From assembly GCA_021030915.1 (NCBI GenBank), contig JAGEMR010000063.1, positions 1 through 64,000 of the forward strand: a stretch of 64,000 nucleotides of DNA, written 5' to 3'. Positions 57,302-64,000 of the stretch are shown piece after piece; position 1 is the stretch's first letter, and every line of letters starts with the position of its first letter. The stretch comes from Astrothelium macrocarpum. Its lineage: Eukaryota > Ascomycota > Dothideomycetes > Trypetheliales > Trypetheliaceae. A program made the translations under genes and the position numbers. The notes under the pieces are model-generated. The model ran no database searches, was not told where the DNA came from, and saw only the letters and a program-made list of their open reading frames with translations.

Positions 57302-58459
57302 TGTTTCTGTAGGTAAACTGCGCCAAGCGAGATCAGAAGCTATTCACTTGTACGCCAAGAAGTTGAGTTGGTGAACGAACAGAGTACTACTGCGCAGTTC
57401 TGCCATGTCTGCAATAATTTCCTACTTGAGCATAGATATGTGTTTAATAGGAGGTCTACCGTTGAAATCAGAGGGATGGGATGGATTTATCCGAGCTAAG
57501 TTTTGTAAATTAAATTTCCTTGTGCACAAAACTTCCGTTCTATGTACTTATCTAGTCTGGGGTTGGATTGTATCAATTTAGGGCTAAATGCATGATTAAT
57601 ACTGCGTACAGCCTACTCTGAAGTGCCGACTTCACTTTAGGACCTAATACCATGTAGAGTTACATACGCCTACAGCAGGGATAGTCAACATCTGTCATGC
57701 ATGGGCTGTTTCTTAGATTTTGGACACGAGCTAAGTCTCAAAGCAGGAGTCCGAGGGTCGGAGATGCAATCTGAGTAATGGCTAAATTAGAGTCACCAGG
57801 GGTTGCAACAAAAAATGTCATCTATGACCGCGAGAGATGTAACCGCAGGAGGCCTCATAGGGAAGACCCCATCCCATTTTCAGCAATTACAAACTACGGT
57901 AGAATCGTAAATAATTTGTTTAAAAAACAATTCTTAGGACTTTTTTGTTGTTTATTGCTGAGGGACTCTTGATGAGGTTTGCGACGAATTATGTATCTCA
58001 CGGTCGAGCGACTTTTTTTTCTGCAACGCCTGGTGGAGTGAAGCAGGTGGCCGGACATGTTAGAAATGTTGTTTTTCAGGCAATCCCGCCCGAACTTATG
58101 TTGGAGCCTTCTTTCAACTTTCGTTCAACAATCTTTGGCCAGCAATTTGGTATATGAATGTAGTACATTCTCGCATTATTCATGCGAGGGTTGATTTGCT
58201 AATTTTTGCGAGAAATCATTGCGCAAATGCTAAGAGAATGATTGAAATGGCTAAATTGGCTGGCTAGATTGGCCCGTGCATTATGGCCGGACCCAGACAA
58301 GGGACATTTCGGTGGTGCGGTCGTGATTTTGCTCATAAAAATGCGACACAACGCTGACAGTCTAGCAAAGACGGGCTTGGCAGAAGCTGTTCTCGTAAGA
58401 GTACTGGGACCTAGTTTGGGATTCTCATAAACCTGCATCTCCCTCACCAAACATTTGGC
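57302..58459. other. Intergenic with repeat copy A
   Basis: About 1.16 kb before the DAHP synthase start. The part at 57780-58010 matches a second copy near 61520-61760 (listed as a repeat pair). The rest shows only short frames. Confidence 0.5.
57778..58010 (+). repeat. Diverged repeat, copy A of a pair flanking the DAHPS locus
   Basis: This stretch aligns by eye with 61520-61760. Shared words are AATTACAAACT, GTAAATAAT and ATTCTT(A/G)G, and the 3' part reads GAGGGACTCTTGATGAGG here against GAGGGTCTCTCGACGAGG there. Many differences are C/T transitions. The right-hand part corresponds to the start of the NRPS-like reductase fragment (FIAEGLLMRFATNY here, FVEGLSTRPAVNY there), so this copy is a more decayed piece of the same sequence. 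Confidence 0.7.
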
Positions 58460-59965
58460 ATGCCTCCAGTGCCTCCAGACGCGACAGGTACACAGGAAGT
58501 TGTTAACGGCCACTTAACAAAGGCAGAAGGAACCCATGCATGGACACCATCATCATGGAAAGGATATCCTATCAAGCAAGAGGTAGCCTATCCGGATCGG
58601 ACGTCCGTCGGAAAAGCCATCACGAAGCTCGAGAAATTACCTCCAATCGTTACGCCAACCGAAATCCATGCTCTTCGGAATAGTCTAAGGGAGGTTGCTC
58701 TTGGGAAGGCATTCCTACTGCAGGGTGGTGACTGTGCGGAGCTGTTCGACTACTGTGAAGACTCTCCAATTGATGCAAAGATCAAGCTGCTTCTCCAGAT
58801 GTCTCTTGTCCTCATTTGGGGTTCAAACAAGCCAGTCGTTCGCATTGCTCGTATGGCTGGGCAGTATGCGAAACCTCGATCTAGCCCTACTGAAGTGGTA
58901 AACGGGAAAGCGATCCCGTCTTTTAGAGGCGATATCCTGAATGGTTATCATGAGGACGAGCGAGATTTGAAACCCGAAAGACTCATTAGCGCGTATTTTC
59001 ACTCGGCCGCAACTCTCAATTATGTTCGTGGACAACTCGCATCTGGCTTTGCTGATCTCCATCACCCATTTGATTGGGAACTAGGGCATGTTCGAGACGA
59101 GGATTTGCGAGTCAGATTTTCGAGGATAGTTTCCAGTATCACAGAGTCCCTCCGGTTCATGCATACCATCGGTGCCGACACCGCCGGCCAGCTTCAGACG
59201 GTGGATCTTTACACGAGCCATGAAGGTCTGCTGCTCGAATACGAACAAGCACTAACACGACGGCTTAAGCATCCGAAGAATAGAAATGCCGTCCACGACG
59301 CCCAGGATCCCGACGGTAAGGGCTGGTATAACACCTCTGCGCATTTTCTTTGGATTGGTGATCGTACCCGCCAGCTTAACGGAGCCCATGTAGAGTATTT
59401 TCGAGGCATCGAGAATCCCATTGGTATTAAAGTCGGACCATCCATGACAACGAAGGAGCTTGTTGACCTCCTAGATATTGTTGATCCTGACTATGAGCCA
59501 GGAAAAATTACCCTAATCACGCGTTATGGAGAGGATAAAGTCAAGACAATGCTTGGACCGCACATTGATGCTGTAAAAAGAACCAAGCATATTGTGGTCT
59601 GGCAATGCGATCCCATGCACGGGTGGGTTGTGGATCATCCTTTTACATTTCGCCCTTTGCCCAAGCCTGGCTAACAAAGCTCTAGAAACACTAAAGCAAC
59701 CCCCACAGGAATCAAGACCCGTCATTTCTCGTCGATTCTGTCAGAGGTTGCATCGACACTCAGCATTCACCGCGAACATAGTTCCTACCTCGGTGGAGTG
59801 CACCTCGAACTCACCGGCGATGCGGTGACAGAGTGTGTCGGGGGAAGTGAAGGACTGGCCGAAGAGGATCTTAGCCTGAATTACACCACGTACTGCGATC
59901 CTCGACTGAATGAGAAGCAGGCATTAGAGCTGGCTTTTTTGGTTGCAGGGCACTATCGCGAATAG
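58460..59965 (+). CDS. Class II DAHP synthase (shikimate pathway entry)
   Basis: 3-deoxy-D-arabino-heptulosonate 7-phosphate synthase, condensing phosphoenolpyruvate and erythrose 4-phosphate; metal-dependent, cytosolic in fungi. Exons 58460-59622 and 59686-59965 give 480 residues, a normal class II length. Landmarks are FLLQGGDCAELFDYC (metal-binding Cys), PVVRIARMAGQYAKPRSS, ASGFADLHHPFDWEL, FLWIGDRTRQLNGAHVEYFR, NPIGIKVGPSM, WQCDPMHGN across the intron, GGVHLELTGDAVTEC (metal-binding Glu) and LNYTTYCDPRLN. All expected catalytic blocks look intact, so the enzyme should be active. The intron uses GTGGGT and is read through by a 17-residue alternative ending in a stop. Its neighbours suggest a role in a pathway-specific precursor supply, which is inference. 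Confidence 0.95.
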
Positions 59966-60502
59966 GCAGAGAATAGGAGGAATACAGCCAGGGACCTCCC
60001 GACCTACGACTTCTCTCAAACGCCATATCTTGAGGCTTGCAGTCGAAATATTCAGCAAAACTTGTTCAGCTGCTAAGGTCGGATCTCTGCCATCTACCAA
60101 GAATGTCCAGCTACGAACTAACCTTCTTAGATTTAACGTTTTGGTTAATCTTGAAATGGAAATTCCCAAATCCAAATGCGGCGTCGGTTTTTTTGCTTTT
60201 AGATTGGGATAAGTTCACCGAACGCCGAATCAAATGTTATCGTTCAATATACGTGTAAGTTGAATGTAGCGAAGTGCCGTGCTTCAAACGAAAAAGGAAG
60301 AAGTGCTATCCTAATCTTGAACGACCCTCTCTAGTCCCACGCGATGCAAGTGTGCGTACGCTACGTTTCATAGCTGTCTATAGGAAAACTTATCACTACC
60401 ACCTTTTTCCATCCTACAAGCGCTCCTGACCGAAAACCACAGATTTCATTCTCTCCACTTAATTACCAATGTGCCATGGAACAAAGATGTGTTATTCGAC
60501 CA
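59966..60502. other. Short convergent spacer
   Basis: About 540 bp between two convergent stops. Short frames only, nothing recognised. Confidence 0.5.
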
Positions 60503-60985
60503 CTAAGATCCCTCTTCTCTTGGATGAAGAGTCCCGAAAAGGTCGTATTCGCTCCATCCAACTTTTGGCACAACGCCTTCCAATTTCCAAGTCCCTTCGA
60601 TTTTTCTGTACCAATGTTGTACAAGTCCATGAGCATGCCCTTTGTTTGCTACAACTGCAAGATCCTCATCGACATAACGTTGATGCGCCACTCGAATTTG
60701 GTGCCAGGCCCGGACTGTACCGTCATGTAAAAGCTCCAATTTTGACCCACCAATAAAATGTTGAGTCTTCATTCGCTTGTCTCCTATCACGTTTGCAATG
60801 ATGGCCACAAATTCGTCTGGAGATAAGTGCTCGTGTAAAGCCCCCTGGAGGCTACGAAAGTCGAGATGTATCGAAGGAGCAAGGGAGTGCTTCAGACGTT
60901 CCCAGTCGTTGCTATCGTAGCTTTCCGCCCATTCAAAAGCAATGTTGCGGAGATTAATGTAGTCTAAGTCCGTACTCATCAACAT
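60503..60985 (-). CDS. Scytalone dehydratase-like (SnoaL/NTF2-fold) protein
   Basis: Cone-shaped NTF2-fold protein related to scytalone dehydratase, the melanin-pathway dehydratase. Single exon, 160 residues, slightly shorter than the 172-residue rice-blast enzyme. Conserved: Tyr23-Asp24 (SYDSNDW), His76 (TQHFIGG) and His101 (VAHQRY), matching the rice-blast Tyr30, Asp31, His85 and His110. Changed: the general-acid Tyr50 position is Phe43 (HLDFRSL), and the Ser129/Asn131 pair is Gly120/Val122 (GHAHGLVQHWY). The histidine pair survives while ligand-polarising groups are lost, so another dehydration or cyclisation substrate is more likely than scytalone. It faces the DAHP synthase gene, tail to tail. 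A second start two codons in is possible. Confidence 0.9.
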   Translation of the reverse strand: MLMSTDLDYINLRNIAFEWAESYDSNDWERLKHSLAPSIHLDFRSLQGALHEHLSPDEFVAIIANVIGDKRMKTQHFIGGSKLELLHDGTVRAWHQIRVAHQRYVDEDLAVVANKGHAHGLVQHWYRKIEGTWKLEGVVPKVGWSEYDLFGTLHPREEGS

Positions 60986-61692
60986 ATGATTAGCTTCATC
61001 TCCGTAAGTGGATGCAGACCCGAGAGTGTAATATCCGTGGACATTTTGTTTTTAGAGTGAGAAAGGTCACAATCTGGTTCTAATCACGTGCGACTAAATA
61101 GATTGAAGAGGCTGATTTTCTGTAGGAGAGTAATTTCAAGGAGCAATGAGCATCGGCAATAGTAATTCAAGTACAAAACTGTATCCAGAGGTGATTGTCA
61201 AGTGAAAATGAAGTTGAACGCAAAGGACAAAATCTCCTGCGTGTAATGCGCTCATGTCTTGTTCTCCTAAATAATAGCGGTGGGCTTTGTGAGCATCTTG
61301 CTTACAATACTTAGTAAGCGGAACAGCCTATGAAATTAGAAATGTCGCTTTTGAGATAATGCCGCCTGGCCGAAATGGGGGCCGAGTCTCAAAAGCGACA
61401 TTTCTAGTTTCATAGGCTAGTGAACCAGACCAGTGGCTGTGAATCAAAACGTAACTACGGACTAGGAAGATTTCTCTTGGGATGCTTGCAAGCAAGTTGA
61501 GTATACCATGGGGGCGAAATTAGAAATGTCACTCCACTAGTGTATGCTAAGGAATGTCAGCGAAAGGTATAATTCGCCGCAGACCTCGTCGGGAGGACTC
61601 CATACGGTTCCAAAGAATTACAAACTGTAAATAATCAGGCAAAAACTCATCAGAAAGAAAAAAAAAAAAAAAAAAAAAAAATTAAGATATTC
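60986..61692. other. Intergenic with fold-back and repeat copy B
   Basis: About 700 bp upstream of the dehydratase-like gene. It contains the 32-bp inverted repeat at 61325-61418, a further copy of its core at 61524-61541, and the non-coding part of repeat copy B. A run of about 24 A lies at 61658-61681. Confidence 0.6.
61325..61418. repeat. Near-perfect 32-bp inverted repeat (fold-back)
   Basis: The arm 61325-61356 (starting AGCCTATGAAATTAGAAATG) pairs with 61387-61418 (ending TTTCTAGTTTCATAGGCT) with one mismatch in 32 bp; the loop is 30 bp. The core GAAATTAGAAATGTC recurs at 61524-61538 without a partner. It could be the terminal repeats of a tiny fold-back element or a strong transcript hairpin. 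Confidence 0.88.
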
Positions 61693-61760
61693 TTGGCTAT
61701 TTTTGTCGAGGGTCTCTCGACGAGGCCTGCGGTGAATTATCCCTTTCGCGATCAAGCCGA
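61520..61760 (+). repeat. Diverged repeat, copy B of a pair flanking the DAHPS locus
   Basis: Counterpart of 57778-58010. The non-coding part (61520-61690) is interrupted by an A-run of about 24 bases that copy A lacks. The coding-like part begins the NRPS-like reductase fragment. See copy A for shared words. Confidence 0.7.
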
Positions 61761-62345
61761 TTGGATTCCTATAGACGAGTTGGCATCTGTTGTGGTCGAG
61801 CTCGCAAACAATTCGGATGCGGAACTAAGCCTCGAGCATGCCAGTGCCATCGATAATCGTGTTTCTGAGCGAGGTTCCACAGTCTTTAACGTCGTCAATC
61901 CACGGATGCGATTGTGGAAAGAACTTTTGCCAGCCATTATATCTTCCTTGGACTCGCTAACGAGGAGCAAGAAGAAGCAGCAACGCATTAAATTTCCCTT
62001 GAAGAGTGGATCGAGCTGGTGCAAAACAATTTCGAAACTCAGAGCAAAGGTTGGGGGGAGACAGAGGCAGATTCAGAGGGCATTCTTGCGTCAAACCCTG
62101 TCGTCAAGTTACTTGGATTCTTTAAAGAAGCTAATACATTGAGGGCAAACATTTGGGAAGCGAATCTAGCTATCAAGACTGGTTCGACTCTAGATACAGT
62201 CGGGCAGATGTGAGATAAATGGATAGAAAAGCGGATAAATGGCTGGTTCAAGTTATACTCTGATATCAAATTCTCCGAAGCCGCTATAGCTTGGGCAAAC
62301 AGAGAGCCAAATGTCACCGGTTTGCTCACAACTCACACGTGCCTG
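61693..62345 (+). pseudogene. C-terminal relic of an NRPS-like reductase (NAD-binding 4)
   Basis: Fragment of the thioester-reductase end of a fungal NRPS-like (adenylate-forming reductase) enzyme. The first part in frame reads ADWIPIDELASVVVELA, then TVFNVVNPRMRLWKELLPAI. A frame change occurs near 61990 and the next frame carries SLEEWIELVQNN, NPVVKLLGFF and a C-terminal STLDTVGQM; a TGA then precedes DKWIEKRINGWFKLY. So it is truncated at the 5' end and carries at least one frameshift and one nonsense codon. The parts occur in the order and spacing expected for the family. No adenylation or carrier domain is present in the window. Confidence 0.72.
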
Positions 62346-62474
62346 TCGTAGTCTTCACCATAGTGAGTCAGAGTATCATTGCCTGATTCATCTTTTCATA
62401 TTCCTCCAAGTACACAATAAGCATCCTCAGTGCCAGCTTAAGATCTCCAAACTTCGCCACCATTTACTGCCACC

Positions 62475-63337
62475 ATGACAGAGAATAAAGGCAAGCGTGA
62501 AGACTTCTACGTCCCCATAAAGTCTAAGCACAAGATCGACATGGACAAGGACGAGTTCTGGCTTTCTCTCGAACCCGAAAGCGACGACGGAGATTCGCCC
62601 TACACGAAGATGTTATTAGCTGTTCATCTGGAACTAACGGCTCAGCGCAGCTACAATAAAGTTGCTGAAAATTTGTCAACCAACAACTTCGAAATCAAGG
62701 AAAACTGCGCCTCTCTCTTCAACGCGTGTCACACTATGAAGAACGCGGTGTTGATGATTCTCAATCGTCACGATCCGAAAGCCGCAGCAGCGTTTGAAGA
62801 TTTGGGGTCCGTAAAACGATTCCAATATGTCAAACATATGAATATAATAGGCGGAGAGGCAAAGGTCATGATTTTGCGGCAGGTGGACCAAGTTGTCGTA
62901 CGTCCACCAGCATAGTATCGGCATCAATGACATTATTGCTAACCTTGGTGTAGCTGGCAATCGCGAAAATGACTGACAACGTCTTCGTACAGTCGTATGT
63001 TGGGTATGTCGGGCTCAACATTTCTTAGGATGGCACTTGGATGATATATGACGCCAAAAGGGACATGAAACCAGATCATTGTGGCTGGCATTGGATGGAT
63101 ATCTTTCGACCTTCTCCGCCGTATCGTCACCAAAGCGGGCATAAGGGAATGGAGAAAGCATTGGGTATCGTTAAACTTCTGTTAGAACACAAGGTGTGGA
63201 AGGTGAGGCACCACGGAGTTGGAACCAAAATCACCGTTGCAACGTCTGAAGCATCCCTCGGAGACGAATGGATTGGCGAACTTGGGATAGAGGGTCCATG
63301 GTCTGATGAACATGTTGTCGCACCACTAATTCATTGA
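62475..63337 (+). CDS. Hypothetical two-exon protein
   Basis: Not recognised. Exons 62475-62897 and 63029-63337 join in phase (donor GTACGT, acceptor CTTAG) to 243 residues; without splicing the first frame ends five residues after the donor. The N-terminus is charged (MTENKGKREDFYVPIKS), and the middle is helical with two cysteines. The second exon begins DGTWMIYDAKRD and has HCGWHWMDIFRPSPPY and LGIVKLLLEHKVWKVRHHGV. No signal peptide, membrane segment or catalytic motif could be named. An additional small exon between 62958 and 63005 is possible. It lies just downstream of the NRPS-like relic and could belong to the same former cluster, or be an unrelated orphan. Confidence 0.5.
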
Positions 63338-63859
63338 GAGTGAGGCGTCCAGATCTTGAGAAGGCTGACGGCCAGAAATAGTAGGTATGCAATCGAGGCC
63401 ACGAGCCATGAGGACGGGGTTAAAAGGCTAGCTACTGTTACTCCGCCGAGAGGAACATACCAATGGATCAAGATAGTGAACAATCGACGATTGAAACTGC
63501 GAACAATTCCTGTATCCTTGACAAAAATTTGCTCGTAATTACGATGACTGTGGAAAGAAGTTTTTCAGGTGCTCGATGTGCCGTGTGCTTTGACTATTGC
63601 ATCTACCTGTCGCTTGAATAATCGGGAAACAAAAGTCAAGCAAGGAAGGAAACTTTCAATGATTTTCTTTTACTTTTCCATGGTATCAAGAAATGTCATT
63701 ATTCGTAAAAAGTCACCAAAAAGAGAAGAAAAGTACCAACCCACAACAACCATCAGCGAGCCAAAAGCAGTCTGATTGAGTAGAGCTAATTATGCCGGTT
63801 GAAAGTCCTCCAACAGTCTCGATTCTCCCAGTCCATCATAAGCCCTTCGCCACACATCC
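63338..63859. other. Intergenic, no supported gene
   Basis: About 520 bp with short frames on the plus strand that have no domain. Nothing else seen. Confidence 0.45.
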
Positions 63860-64000
63860 TCAGCGCCTCGAATCCATGTAAGTCTTCGCTAGATTCTTTG
63901 CCACGGGCAATAGTATCGGCGCCCACTGCTCATAATGTTTCTGACCGGTCTTGACATAGCGACCAAAGTCATCCTTGTTCATCTTCTCATTCCATTTTCT
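63860..64000 (-). CDS. C-terminal end of an unidentified gene (partial)
   Basis: An open frame enters from the right edge and ends at a TGA (63860-63862): 46 codons reading KWNEKMNKDDFGRYVKTGQ at the left of the protein, then YEQWAPILLPVAKNLAKTY and a short basic end. The composition looks coding rather than random, but no family could be named from so short a piece, and an intron near the end cannot be excluded. Confidence 0.4.
   Translation of the reverse strand, partial: RKWNEKMNKDDFGRYVKTGQKHYEQWAPILLPVAKNLAKTYMDSRR

Overview
The window is a stretch of nuclear DNA from a filamentous ascomycete (Pezizomycotina). The evidence is the density of short GT-AG introns, many with CTAAC- or CTGAC-like branch sites, together with fungal families: a PTH11-type receptor with a CFEM domain, a GPI-type CFEM protein, a GH5 subfamily-5-like endoglucanase, the Kel/Tea polarity protein, Kog1/raptor, and a patatin/NB-ARC/TPR NLR-like protein. 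The class cannot be fixed from the sequence alone. No tRNA, rRNA, CRISPR array or intact transposon was seen. Coding sequences were assembled by joining exons at splice sites that keep frame and restore family motifs; none has transcript support here.

Layout: 1-8 kb holds a diverged direct repeat, a cytochrome P450 (-), a CFEM/PTH11 receptor (+) and a Gemin2/SIP1-like protein (-). 8.6-19.4 kb holds a divergent pair, the kelch/coiled-coil polarity protein (-) and the TORC1 subunit Kog1/raptor (+). 21-26 kb has casein kinase I (+) and the mitoribosome assembly methyltransferase-like protein Rsm22 (+). 27.2-30.5 kb carries the NLR-like gene (+), with five 126-bp TPR units. 31-37 kb is a secretome stretch, all on the minus strand: GPI-CFEM protein, GH5 glucanase and a secreted Vps62-like protein. 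38.9-46.4 kb has an F-box protein (-), N-myristoyltransferase (+) and mitochondrial elongation factor G (+). 46.4-48.8 kb is gene-free and holds a degenerate repeat family with a hairpin. 48.8-57.3 kb has a WD40/coiled-coil protein with a GC-AG intron (-), the NBS1 DNA-repair protein (+), the NatA partner HYPK (-) and a single-pass membrane protein whose frame is broken by one TAA (+).

The right end (57.3-64 kb) looks like an accessory locus. It has a class II DAHP synthase (shikimate entry), a scytalone-dehydratase-like protein with altered active-site residues, a broken C-terminal piece of an NRPS-like reductase, a diverged repeat pair flanking these genes, a near-perfect 32-bp inverted repeat, and an unrecognised two-exon gene. 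This fits a small or decaying biosynthetic cluster, but no intact core synthase is in view.

Most of the remaining genes are conserved cell-biology genes: polarity, TORC1, CK1, mitochondrial translation, protein N-terminal modification by NMT and HYPK, and double-strand-break repair. The points most worth a second look are the NLR-like gene with its repeat array, the right-end relic cluster, the in-frame stop at 56690-56692, the GC-AG intron at 50799-50854, and the fold-back repeats at 47.1, 51.6 and 61.3 kb.
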